From Limnothrix sp. FACHB-406 (lineage in GTDB: Bacteria; Cyanobacteriota; Cyanobacteriia; CACIAM-69d): a stretch of DNA of 64,000 nt. Positions 50,320-59,026 of the stretch are shown in pieces (the first letter of the stretch is position 1; every line of letters starts with the position of its first letter). The stretch spans positions 62,001 through 126,000 of the forward strand of contig NZ_JACJSP010000004.1 in NCBI RefSeq assembly GCF_014698235.1, written 5' to 3'. The notes beneath the pieces are model-generated. The model had not been told where the DNA came from. It worked only from the letters and a program-made list of their open reading frames with translations, and made no database searches. Made by a program: the position numbers and the translations under genes.

Positions 50320-50604
50320 ATGACTTTTGCGGAGTTACGGGCAGCAACCTTGCGCCTATCGTGGGGCGATCGCTGGCGGCTTTGGTGGTCGTTGGGGCGA
50401 TCGTTGCTGGGCGCTTTATTGCCTGGTCAACAGGGGCAGTTAAATGATGAAGATTCAGCCCCAGGATTAGCCAATCATCTATCAACCATTCATCCCAGTT
50501 GGCCGGCTGAGTTTGCCCAAAAAACGGCTGGTCAATGGCAAGGTGAGCCTTTAATCAGGCCTGGTCAAGAGGCTGCTGATCATCGAGATGCGATTAATTG
50601 GTAA
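50320..50604 (+). CDS. Probable antitoxin of a VapBC-type pair
   Basis: A 94-residue protein directly upstream of a PIN toxin gene. It begins MTFAELRAATLRLSWGDRWR and ends with a segment (QKTAGQWQGEPLIRPGQEA) resembling the C-terminus of short cyanobacterial antitoxins found next to PIN genes. Its stop shares one base with the toxin start (TAATG). The role is inferred mainly from position. I use the ATG at 50320, not the upstream TTG. Confidence 0.75.
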   Translation: MTFAELRAATLRLSWGDRWRLWWSLGRSLLGALLPGQQGQLNDEDSAPGLANHLSTIHPSWPAEFAQKTAGQWQGEPLIRPGQEAADHRDAINW

Positions 50605-50999
50605 TGTATCTGCTCGACACGAATGTTTGTATTCAATATCTCAATGGAAATGCTCAGATTCAGCAGCGGCTATTGAGTTGTGAGAGAAGTCAGATCAGCA
50701 CTTGCGAAATTGTTCGCTTTGAGCTGTACTACGGCGCATTCAGTAGTCGCCGTGCTCTGGAGAATGTTGCACTGCTGAATACATTCTTTGAACCGTTGAT
50801 TGTTTTTCCGTTTGATGCCGCTGCGGCGATTAAATGTGGCGAGATTCGATCCCAACTCAAGCGCCAGGGGCAGCCCATTGGCCCCTACGACCTCCAGATT
50901 TCAGCGATCGCCCTTTCGCGGAATTTGGTTTTAGTAACGCATAATGTTCGTGAGTTTTGCCGCGTTGAGGGGTTGCGTTGGGAGGATTGGGAAGGCTAG
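50604..50999 (+). CDS. PIN-domain toxin, VapC-like ribonuclease
   Basis: A 131-residue PIN protein: Asp5 in YLLDTNVCIQYL, Glu in CEIVRFELYYGAF, Asp in IGPYDLQISAIAL, and the final LVTHNVREFCRVEGL where the usual N/D is partly replaced by His-Asn. VapC toxins cut tRNA or rRNA and are blocked by their antitoxin. ATG at 50604 overlaps the antitoxin stop by one base. Confidence 0.9.
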   Translation: MYLLDTNVCIQYLNGNAQIQQRLLSCERSQISTCEIVRFELYYGAFSSRRALENVALLNTFFEPLIVFPFDAAAAIKCGEIRSQLKRQGQPIGPYDLQISAIALSRNLVLVTHNVREFCRVEGLRWEDWEG

Positions 51000-51138
51000 A
51001 CAATGGGTCAGAACGACTTAAAAGTACTGAACTGAACTACTCGATCGCGCCATGCCAGGTGCGAGATTTGGGCAGTGGCGCGATCGAGTTGGGTTAATGT
51101 CATGGCGGTTGAGGCGATGTTGTCTTTGTCCCCAGTTT

Positions 51139-51175
51139 AGCAAGGGCGATCGCTCCCCCATCAACTGGACAAAAC
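51139..51175. repeat. Uma2-module flanking repeat R4
   Basis: AGCAAGGGCGATCGCTCCCC then CATCAACTGGACAAAAC, preceded by CCCAGTTT; same family as R1 and R2. Confidence 0.85.
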
Positions 51176-51187
51176 AGTCATAGAACC

Positions 51188-51252
51188 GCTGCCGGGACGT
51201 AGAGTAATCTAGTTGAGGGGAATGGTGACGACCATGGCGGCTAAGGGCGATC
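51188..51252 (-). pseudogene. Remnant of the 5' end of a Uma2 gene
   Basis: These 65 bases match 50164-50228, the first codons and upstream bases of Uma2 copy 3, at 57 of 65 positions. The start codon context (GACGACCATGGCGGCTA) is kept, but the reading frame is gone after about 15 codons. It directly follows repeat R4, mirroring the order repeat-gene seen at copy 3. Confidence 0.75.
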
Positions 51253-51396
51253 AGCTAGTTCGGTCACTAACCTGAATCATAGTCTGTCATCATGTTGAAT
51301 GCCCTATCTCCGCATTGCTATACAGCAAATAGGAAATAGGGCATCAGAATAAGCGGCACTTCTACCTGTATCTTGCAAGTGTCATCCAGACGCAGG

Positions 51397-52578
51397 TTAC
51401 TGCTTTTGCTGACGACGAGTTGTGGCTAAACCACCTAGAGCAAATAGCCCTAAACCCAGAATAGTGCCTGGTTCAGGTACTGACACAGACTCAGATGGAA
51501 CACTGACGTTGACAGTAGTCCGACCATATCCTGTGGCAGTCAGATAAAGTGTGTCATCTTTACCACGACCGTCGGCAGCTAGATCGCGCAACGTAACGTC
51601 GAATTTCGCACGATCTCCGGCGGGTACATCAAGGTCTGTTCCAGTCTTTTCACCCGAGATATCACTAGCAATTTGACGAACGTAGTTATAGTCGTCACTC
51701 TCAACAAACAGCTTCACGTCACTCAGTGCGTTCTTGATACCCGTTTGGACGGCATCAACTAGGTTTGAGCTGTCTGCACTCAGAGTCACAACTTGACCAA
51801 AACCCAATTGACTCACCAGATCCTGATAGATCGAGGTTACGTTGGTCGTAGCGGCAAAAATTGGAACAATTCCTGAATCAAGCAGTGCCTTACGAACCTG
51901 CTCTACAAAGGGATAATCCTCGTTAGCGTCGATATTTGCGTCCCCATTGTTAGGGATTAAACCAACGCTAGTGCCATCACCAGCCTTGTGATAGCTCGCA
52001 TCCGTCTGCAAGATCACAGCTTTGAAAGCACTGTCACGAAACCCAATTTCTGATTTGCTCCGTAAGGCAACTTGGAACAGCGCTTCTAGCTGCGACTCAG
52101 GTTCATCGGATCCGAAACGAATGGCTAGACCGTTCACGGCGGTTTGTAGTGCAGATCCATCGCTGCCAAGGGCTAGATCGGTGTTGTAAACATAGTCTGC
52201 CGTATCAGCCCATCCGAATGGAGCGATTGGCTTATCCACAAACGAACCCAGGCCAAAACGCACGCTGGAAGAGATGCTACTTAGACCACTAAGCAATCCG
52301 GGAACCGATGCCCTAACATTCGGCAGGTCATCGCCAAAAGAACCAGATAAATCATTAAGCAAAAAGACATCAAGTTCTGATGGGGCTTTAGTTTCCACTT
52401 CAACACGGAAAGTCAAGGGATCTTCTGGTTCTAGAAAAACATTGACAGTAGATGGGGTTACAGGTGTGCCAGGTGTAGTGCCAGTGATCATGCTACCGGC
52501 AAGAGAAATAGGCGCAAGTGATGTCCAAACAGTTGCTCCTGTAAGCAGTGACACCAAACTCAGGTGGATCTTATGCAT
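51397..52578 (-). CDS. PEP-CTERM protein with an integrin beta-I-like domain
   Basis: A 393-residue exported protein. A signal peptide (about 1-28) and a beta-rich linker are followed by a von Willebrand A-type domain (about 68-295) that follows integrin beta subunits closely. MIDAS is D76-x-S78-x-S80, and ADMIDAS is D83-D84 with exact DxSxSxxDD spacing. Also present are FGLGSFVDKPIAPF, S157-D158-E-P160-E161 at the third metal site, D193 in QTDASYHKAGDG and VVTLSADSSNLVDAV. A beta domain and the sorting signal VPEPGTILG, hydrophobic helix and RRQQK end it. Probably a surface adhesin that binds ligands through metal ions. Confidence 0.88.
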   Translation of the reverse strand: MHKIHLSLVSLLTGATVWTSLAPISLAGSMITGTTPGTPVTPSTVNVFLEPEDPLTFRVEVETKAPSELDVFLLNDLSGSFGDDLPNVRASVPGLLSGLSSISSSVRFGLGSFVDKPIAPFGWADTADYVYNTDLALGSDGSALQTAVNGLAIRFGSDEPESQLEALFQVALRSKSEIGFRDSAFKAVILQTDASYHKAGDGTSVGLIPNNGDANIDANEDYPFVEQVRKALLDSGIVPIFAATTNVTSIYQDLVSQLGFGQVVTLSADSSNLVDAVQTGIKNALSDVKLFVESDDYNYVRQIASDISGEKTGTDLDVPAGDRAKFDVTLRDLAADGRGKDDTLYLTATGYGRTTVNVSVPSESVSVPEPGTILGLGLFALGGLATTRRQQKQ

Positions 52579-53321
52579 GAGGGTTCTCGTTTTGAGGGTT
52601 GTCTTGTGTGTAACTGCTGCTGACTTGAGCTGAGACAGGCTTGCTCACAGTGATTGGCTAGTATGACTTCGCTCACCAAGGATGGATCGACATCAGCAAC
52701 GAGTTACAGACTTGATTGAGAAAACGGCACAATTCAGGCTCTGATCCCCAACGATGGTTAACACCCATACCATTAAGCATCCGGTCTTAATCCATGTTCT
52801 ACCCAGAATCCTAGAAACCTGGTTAGTAAAAATAATTAGTCCATGGATTAACCTAGCTTGGCATTGTTACCAGGAGGGAGTAGCTTTCTGTAGATGTGTG
52901 CTTATGACAACTTTAGGTGATCAAAAAATCAGATCACAAGACTTATAAACAAAAACTGTCGGGATCAAAAACTGGATTAAATAAATTGAAGTCAAAATTG
53001 CACAAATTTGGCACGAGGCGATCGATAGAGATAATTCTGTGCGGTTTGGTAATTTAAAGGCCGATCGAGTGTGGATTTTGCGACAGGTGTTGCGAGGTCA
53101 CCAGCAGGGGCTAAGGCGAAGACTGAAATTCCGGTCTCAGAATGGGTTTGGCGGCATTGAGTCAGCAAAATTAGCACCTCTAGAGAAACTGAGGAGCCTG
53201 TGATTGGATAATGTTAATGTCCAATCTCGGGTATTTTTAGTCACATCGCTGGTCACATGGATTGATCGCCCCGGTGATTTAACTCGGATCAGCGAAGGTT
53301 CGCAGATGAACCATGAACTGG
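52579..53321. other. Long intergenic region without a supported gene
   Basis: About 740 bases upstream of the integrin-like gene. Short open frames exist (for example 52754-52948) but none has a ribosome site or family look. No tRNA, no strong hairpin and no repeat copy found by eye. Confidence 0.45.
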
Positions 53322-53705
53322 CTATTGCTTGGGTGTGGATCGCTTGATGCGAGATTGAAGTTTTGTGAATTGTTGAATTAAAGAGAGCACCCAAGTGATT
53401 TTCTGAAGGTTTGCTTCGAGGGCTGGTTCAAAGGCCCGGTAGGTTTGGCGAAATCCATAGATGCCGCGCTGGCCGATCGCGATGTTTTGCGGCGCATTGC
53501 CCAGGACGGCATGGGTGCTGCGGGCGGCGGATTCCAGTCCCTGAGCGGTGTTCCGAAGGGTGCGCCGTAGTTGCCACAGTTGCCAAGCCAGCCACAGCAG
53601 GCCGATCGAGAGGAGGCCGTCAATTCCCACAACCGCCCACAGGCCGATCGCGCTGGGAACCGAAGGCACTGTGCCCACAACAGGCGGAAGGAGGAGCAAA
53701 ACCAT
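53322..53705 (-). CDS. Small membrane protein with a C-terminal helix, unknown function
   Basis: A 127-residue protein with hydrophobic segments at about 1-12 and 20-45 (GLWAVVGIDGLLSIGLLWLAWQ). A helical, basic C-terminal half holds FEPALEANLQKITWVLSLIQQ. It resembles small cyanobacterial membrane proteins of unknown role. Start uncertain: ATG at 53705 or GTG at 53756. Confidence 0.55.
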   Translation of the reverse strand: MVLLLLPPVVGTVPSVPSAIGLWAVVGIDGLLSIGLLWLAWQLWQLRRTLRNTAQGLESAARSTHAVLGNAPQNIAIGQRGIYGFRQTYRAFEPALEANLQKITWVLSLIQQFTKLQSRIKRSTPKQ

Positions 53706-53847
53706 GGGGCCAGGGGCGATCGGGACAGAAAACAGCAGTTTCCCGTAGGCTAGCACGGGTGGCAGGGACGATCACGCCTTGTGTTTGCTTTGCTCAAGTC
53801 CCCGTCAAGTCCCTGGTCGATCGAGGGAGGATAACGGGTTCATCTGT

Positions 53848-54774
53848 TCACTTGGCCAATGGGCGGTTGGGGAGCAAGGCCTGTTGATGGAGGGTGGCTT
53901 GCACCAACTGTCGGAAATAGCTGATGGGTTGTAATTGCAGTCGATCGCGCGTGGTCACCAACACCACTTCCCGCTCGATCGATGGATCCGCCAGCGGTAA
54001 CACTCGTAAACCTGGATCCTCCTTCGCCTCCAGCACGGCCGACTCTGGCAGAAGGGCCACGCATTTTCCCTGGCGGACAACCCCCCGAAAGGCATCGAGG
54101 GTGTTCAACTCCAAGGCAACCCGCAGGGTAATTCCCTCGCGGGCAAACTGTTCCTGCACCAACCGCTGCATTCCGTAGCCATCTTTGAACACCACATGGG
54201 GATATTCCCCCAGATCCAGCCAGGACACTTGCCCATGGTTGGCGAGGGGATGGGATGCGCTGACGAGGGCCACCACGGGTTCCTTATAGAGTGAATCCAC
54301 CACCCAATCGGTGTTATTGGTCAAAAACCGGTTATTCATGACCACGGCCACATCCACTAGCCCATCGCGCAACACCTTGAGCGATCGATCGCTGCCCAAG
54401 GCCGTCACCCGTAACTGCACTTGGGGATAGGTTTGGATAAAGTCCTGCAAAATGGCGGGCAGTCGGTAGGCACAAACAGAGTGAATGGCGGCGATGCAGA
54501 GTTCCGGTTGTTGCCCTTCGCGCAGGTTGGCGATCGCCCGATTTGCCAAGTCCCACTCCTGCACCATTCGGCGGGCGTGGGGTAACAGTTGGTTGCCAGC
54601 AAGAGTGAGTTGGATGGGGGTGCTGCGACGAATCAGGGTTAGCCCCAGGGTAGACTCCAGGCTCTGAAGTTGGCGGCTGATGGTGGATTGGGTGACTCCG
54701 CAACGCTTAGCGGCGGCCTGGAAACTACCGGTATCCGCGATCGCGAGGAAGGCCTGTAACTGTTCGAGTCGCAT
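53848..54774 (-). CDS. LysR family transcriptional regulator
   Basis: A 308-residue LysR protein. N-terminal winged helix-turn-helix (1-62): LEQLQAFLAIADTGSFQAAA, KRCGVTQSTISRQLQSLE. An effector-binding domain follows (about 85-300). The effector is unknown. It lies downstream of the Rieske oxygenase on the same strand, with four 10-bp AT-rich repeats between them. It may control that gene, but the arrangement is not the classical divergent one. ATG at 54774 used over a TTG at 54786. Confidence 0.93.
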   Translation of the reverse strand: MRLEQLQAFLAIADTGSFQAAAKRCGVTQSTISRQLQSLESTLGLTLIRRSTPIQLTLAGNQLLPHARRMVQEWDLANRAIANLREGQQPELCIAAIHSVCAYRLPAILQDFIQTYPQVQLRVTALGSDRSLKVLRDGLVDVAVVMNNRFLTNNTDWVVDSLYKEPVVALVSASHPLANHGQVSWLDLGEYPHVVFKDGYGMQRLVQEQFAREGITLRVALELNTLDAFRGVVRQGKCVALLPESAVLEAKEDPGLRVLPLADPSIEREVVLVTTRDRLQLQPISYFRQLVQATLHQQALLPNRPLAK

Positions 54775-54959
54775 GAGCTGGGGCAAGCAAGGAACCCAAG
54801 GGCGCGATCGGGGACGTTAGGAAAACAATCCGCATCAAGACCCGATCGCGGCCTAAGCCAGCAAACTTTGCCATAGTTCCCCGTTTCCTTGCGCGATCGC
54901 CCTGAACATTGCGCGACTCCGGCCCATGCTGTTTTTGAATGATGGGTTAATCAACGGTC

Positions 54960-54999
54960 GATTAATTACGGTTAATTACGGTTAATTACGCCTAATTAC
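54960..54999. repeat. Four tandem 10-bp AT-rich repeats
   Basis: GATTAATTAC, GGTTAATTAC, GGTTAATTAC and GCCTAATTAC run head to tail, all sharing TAATTAC. They lie 186-225 bases upstream of the lysR start and just after the Rieske gene stop. Confidence 0.9.
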
Positions 55000-55025
55000 C
55001 CCTCATCACTCCCACGCGCTCCTAA

Positions 55026-56123
55026 TCATTCATGGGCCAGCCCAGCGGTTGTTGATCGACCCCGCGATCGAATGAGGCGCTGCACTGCCGCGATCGCGGG
55101 ATTCAGTTCTGGCCCCTTGCGGTGAGGATCTGCCTCAAACGATCGTTGCTCCTGCTCAATCATCAACACATCCTGCTCCACCAACCCTTCCAGCAACTTG
55201 GCCGCCGCATTAAACATCCGATCTTTCACCCACTGGCGGATCGCCACCGGCAACTGATGCAGTCGCTCGAAGGCGTGTAGGGAGGTGAAATGCACCAAAT
55301 AGGCCCGGGTGTGGGTGGCGCTGACGGGACAAAACAGGCAATAAATCTTGAACTCTTGGCCCAAGCTAGAAGCCCAGTGGGGATAGACATAGCTCACCCG
55401 GAGTGGTTCCGGGTGTAGTTTGCGCATGGCGGGGATAAACAGTTGCGCCACCGCCCAAATTTTGTCAATTCGGTAGTAGCTTTGGGCTTCGTAGAGAGCA
55501 TCGACTCGATCGGGTGATTCGGTGAGCTGCTCCAACTTCGCGGAAGCCCAAGCCTGGTAGTCCTGATGCAAATGCCCATGGTACATATCCATCAGGTTTT
55601 CGATCAGAAAAGAAAAATGCCCCTGACAATCGATCGTGGTCATGGAAGCGATGTAGTTTAAATGGCTCCATTCCGGCAGTCCCATCGGTTCCGGCAACAC
55701 CTGTCCCGGTTGCAATTCCCCTGGCCACAACCAAATGAACCCATCCAATTCCCGCACCGGGTAGGTACGAATTCGGCAAGTGGGCAGCTTTTGGTTATCT
55801 CCCAGGTAGGGCACATCCACGCAGGCCCCAGCATTGTCGAACTGCCAACCGTGGTACATACACTCGATCCGATCGCCCACTACGCGCCCATCCGACAACT
55901 TCACCAGTCGGTGGGGACAGCAATCCTCCAGGGCTTGCACTTGCCCTTGGGTGTCGCGGTAAAGCACAATTGCCCGCCCCCAAAGTTCCACGCCCAGCGG
56001 TTGGCGAGTGACTTCCCGATCGCTCGCCACCACATACCAATGGTTGGGGTCGATGCCGGTTGCGCGTAGGGGTACTGTCTTGGCTGGTTGAGCAGCCGTG
56101 GGGGTGGCAGTTTCAGGAGACAT
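55026..56123 (-). CDS. Rieske non-heme iron oxygenase (pheophorbide a oxygenase/Lls1-like)
   Basis: A 365-residue oxygenase. The Rieske [2Fe-2S] domain (about 28-130) has C69-x-H71 and C88-x-x-H91. The mononuclear iron motif is in ENLMDMYHGHLHQ. Length, the FYHGW-like YHGWQF and the position of the iron motif fit the PaO/CAO/Lls1 group, whose plant members act in chlorophyll breakdown. The cyanobacterial substrate cannot be told. No C-terminal membrane segment is obvious. Start ATG at 56123; a TTG at 56129 adds two residues. Confidence 0.88.
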   Translation of the reverse strand: MSPETATPTAAQPAKTVPLRATGIDPNHWYVVASDREVTRQPLGVELWGRAIVLYRDTQGQVQALEDCCPHRLVKLSDGRVVGDRIECMYHGWQFDNAGACVDVPYLGDNQKLPTCRIRTYPVRELDGFIWLWPGELQPGQVLPEPMGLPEWSHLNYIASMTTIDCQGHFSFLIENLMDMYHGHLHQDYQAWASAKLEQLTESPDRVDALYEAQSYYRIDKIWAVAQLFIPAMRKLHPEPLRVSYVYPHWASSLGQEFKIYCLFCPVSATHTRAYLVHFTSLHAFERLHQLPVAIRQWVKDRMFNAAAKLLEGLVEQDVLMIEQEQRSFEADPHRKGPELNPAIAAVQRLIRSRGRSTTAGLAHE

Positions 56124-56542
56124 AGGCAAAGGAAAAGGGAACTAGGCAGCGCAACGGGCCAGTAACTGACGATATGCTGTGGGGCCCGCGACTGAGATTC
56201 GGAAAATCTCGGCGCTTTCAAAGCTAGCAAATCATCGCTCAGAGACCAATTTGCGAGACTGGACGCTGTTGGTTGCCGCTGCCCAATCCATACCTTGCGA
56301 TTGAATTTGGGAGCCAATCCAGAAGATCGCTATGATTCCGGTGGGCAGTCGATTCCTACCTTGGGTGAAGTTCTGCAACAAATTCCTCGGTGGGCCCGAT
56401 CGCCTTTTGCCCGATCGCCCAGTTTTGTTTGCGGCTTGTTTGCGGCTTGTTTGTGGTCTTGTGTGGCCTGACGAGCTTGTTGTTGGTTGGCTGGTCATTA
56501 GCTGTTAGTTGGTTTTTGAACTAATCCGCCCTAGCTCTCACC
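56124..56542. other. Divergent region between the Rieske gene and recG
   Basis: About 420 bases. It contains a duplicated TTGTTTGCGGC near 56425-56450 followed by a third, altered copy. It probably carries promoters for both genes. No gene is supported. Confidence 0.45.
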
Positions 56543-59026
56543 TTGTCTGATCTACCCGACTGGATTCGTTTGCAAAAGGCCCTGGCCGTGGAAGCGGAAC
56601 GGGGCTTTGGGGATTTGGCTGGGCGGGAATATCGATTCAGTGAATTTTTGTGTTTGCAGTTTGGCCGGCCGCCCCAGGGATTGTCTGCGAGCGATCGACG
56701 GCGGTGGCGAGAAACAGCGGCCCAGTTTGCGGAATATCCCCATTTGGACTTGGCCCAACGCAAGCGGATTGTGGTGAACACGCGGCAGTTTTTGCACCAG
56801 GTGCAGCGTGCCTGCGAGGGGGCGATCGCCGAGGCCGCGGCTCCAGAGGCGGCCCCCCGATCGCCCAAGCGCCCAAAAACGAAGGATTTGAACCAACTGC
56901 AACCGGCAACCATTGCCCGATCGCTGACTTTGGATCTGCCCCTGTCGCAGGTACGGGCGATCGGGACGCGATCGGGGGGGCGGTTGGCCAAGTTGGGGCT
57001 GTTGACGGTGCAGGATTTGCTGTGCCATTACCCTCGCGACTATATCGATTACGCCCGCCAGGTGAATATCCGCGACTTGGAAGGGGGCGAAACGGTGACG
57101 ATTGTGGGGACGGTGAAGCGCTGTAATTGCTTTACCAGTCCCAAAAACTCAAAACTCACGATTTTTGAACTGATTCTGCGCGATCGCACGGGCCAAGTGC
57201 GAATTAGCAAGTTTTTTGCAGGAACCCGCTTTAGTTCGATCGCCTGGCAAAAGAGCCAACAGAGTCTTTACTCCTCGGGCACACTGGTGGCCGCGTCCGG
57301 CCTGGTGAAGCAAGATAAATATGGCATTACGCTCGATAATCCCGATTTGGAAGTGATCGACAGCGCCGACGGGACGATCGCCTCCTTAACGGTGGGGCGG
57401 GTCGTGCCGGTCTATGCCCTCACGGAAGGGGTGACGGCGGATTTGGTGCGGCGATCGGTCTTGGCTGTGTTGCCCGCCGCCAGCCAAGTGCCGGAAGCTT
57501 TGCCCCGTAACTTTCGTGAACGCTACAACCTGATCAAAATTGCCGACGCGATCGCCCAAGTGCATTTTCCCGCCGACGATGATCAGTTGGCGGCGGCCCG
57601 ACGGCGGTTGATTTTCGATGAATTTTTCTACCTCCAGTTGGGATTGCTCCAGCGGCGATCGCAGCAAAAACGCCAGGAAACCAGCGTGGTCTTGGCCACC
57701 ACCGGCCCTCTGATTGACCAATTTCATCAGGTGTTGCCCTTTGAACTGACCGGGGCCCAAAAGCGCGTGGTGGGCGAAATTCTGGAAGATTTACAACGGC
57801 CCACCCCCATGAACCGTCTGGTGCAAGGGGATGTGGGATCCGGAAAAACCGTCGTGGCCGTGATCACCATCCTGGCGGCCATCCAAGCGGGCTACCAAGC
57901 GGCCCTGATGGCTCCCACGGAAGTGCTGGCGGAGCAACATTACCGAAAAATTGTCGGTTGGTTTAACCTGTTGCACTTGCCCGTGGAGTTGCTGACGGGT
58001 TCCACGGGAGCCAAAAAACGGCGCGCCATCCATGCCCAATTGCAAACGGGAGAGTTGCCCCTGTTGGTGGGAACCCATGCCCTGATCCAAGACAAGGTGG
58101 AATTTTCCCGTTTGGGCCTGGCGGTGATTGATGAGCAGCACCGATTTGGGGTGCAACAGCGGGCCAAGCTGCAACAAAAGGGATTTCAGCCCCATGTGTT
58201 GACCATGACTGCCACGCCGATTCCGCGCACCTTGGCGCTGACGATCCATGGGGATTTGGATGTGAGCCAAATTGACGAGTTGCCGCCCGGTCGGCAGGCG
58301 ATTCAAACCACGGTGCTGCGATCGGGCGATCGCCCGGCGGCCCATGACCTGATGCGCCGAGAAATTGCCCAAGGTCGCCAGGTTTATGTGGTGTTGCCGC
58401 TGGTGGAGGAGTCGGAAAAGCTCGATTTGAAATCCGCGATCGAGGAATATCAATACCTTTCTGAGGTCGTGTTTCCGGAGTTTCAGATGGGGTTGCTCCA
58501 TGGGCGCATGAGTTCGGCCGATAAAGACCGGGCGATCGAGCAATTTCGGCAAAACGAAACCCAGATTTTGGTGTCCACCACGGTGATTGAAGTGGGGGTG
58601 GATGTGCCCAACGCCACGGTGATGGTGATTGAACATGCAGAGCGCTTTGGCTTGTCTCAGTTACACCAGTTGCGCGGTCGGGTGGGGCGGGGGGCGGCCC
58701 AGTCTTTTTGTTTGTTGATGAACACCAGCAAAAGCCCGGAAGCCAGCCAGCGGCTGGAGGTGTTGGCCCAATCTCAGGATGGCTTTTTCATTTCAGAGAT
58801 GGACATGCGGTTTCGTGGCCCCGGTGAAGTGTTGGGCATGCGCCAATCGGGGTTGCCGGATTTTGCCCTGGCCAGCTTGGTGGACGATCGCGATGTGTTG
58901 AACTTGGCTCGATCGGCCGCTGAGGATTTGATCAACACCGACCCAGATTTGGCAAACCATCCTCGAATTGCTGCCGAACTGGGCTATCGGTATCGCAAGC
59001 TGTTGGGGGGTATGATTTTGACCTAG
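56543..59026 (+). CDS. recG: ATP-dependent DNA helicase RecG
   Basis: An 827-residue branch-migration helicase that reverses stalled replication forks. It has an N-terminal extension of about 130 residues, typical for cyanobacteria. The wedge/OB-fold domain follows (VNIRDLEGGETVTIVGTVKR). Helicase motifs are QGDVGSGKTVVAV (Walker A), IDEQHRFGV (DEQH box), TMTATPIPRTLALT and QLRGRVGRG. The C-terminal RecG domain is complete (RFRGPGEVLGMRQSG). Start TTG at 56543; no nearby ATG in frame. Confidence 0.96.
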   Translation: MSDLPDWIRLQKALAVEAERGFGDLAGREYRFSEFLCLQFGRPPQGLSASDRRRWRETAAQFAEYPHLDLAQRKRIVVNTRQFLHQVQRACEGAIAEAAAPEAAPRSPKRPKTKDLNQLQPATIARSLTLDLPLSQVRAIGTRSGGRLAKLGLLTVQDLLCHYPRDYIDYARQVNIRDLEGGETVTIVGTVKRCNCFTSPKNSKLTIFELILRDRTGQVRISKFFAGTRFSSIAWQKSQQSLYSSGTLVAASGLVKQDKYGITLDNPDLEVIDSADGTIASLTVGRVVPVYALTEGVTADLVRRSVLAVLPAASQVPEALPRNFRERYNLIKIADAIAQVHFPADDDQLAAARRRLIFDEFFYLQLGLLQRRSQQKRQETSVVLATTGPLIDQFHQVLPFELTGAQKRVVGEILEDLQRPTPMNRLVQGDVGSGKTVVAVITILAAIQAGYQAALMAPTEVLAEQHYRKIVGWFNLLHLPVELLTGSTGAKKRRAIHAQLQTGELPLLVGTHALIQDKVEFSRLGLAVIDEQHRFGVQQRAKLQQKGFQPHVLTMTATPIPRTLALTIHGDLDVSQIDELPPGRQAIQTTVLRSGDRPAAHDLMRREIAQGRQVYVVLPLVEESEKLDLKSAIEEYQYLSEVVFPEFQMGLLHGRMSSADKDRAIEQFRQNETQILVSTTVIEVGVDVPNATVMVIEHAERFGLSQLHQLRGRVGRGAAQSFCLLMNTSKSPEASQRLEVLAQSQDGFFISEMDMRFRGPGEVLGMRQSGLPDFALASLVDDRDVLNLARSAAEDLINTDPDLANHPRIAAELGYRYRKLLGGMILT

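Larger units (their letters stand above)
51000..51396. other. Intergenic region with repeat R4 and a Uma2 remnant
   Basis: About 400 bases between the toxin gene and the convergent integrin-like gene. It holds repeat R4 (51139-51175) and the Uma2 5'-end remnant (51188-51252). The last 140 bases show nothing I can name. Confidence 0.6.

Noticed and set aside
52754-52948. 64-codon open frame upstream of the integrin-like gene
   Set aside because: No ribosome site, no domain and base composition like the surrounding non-coding DNA.
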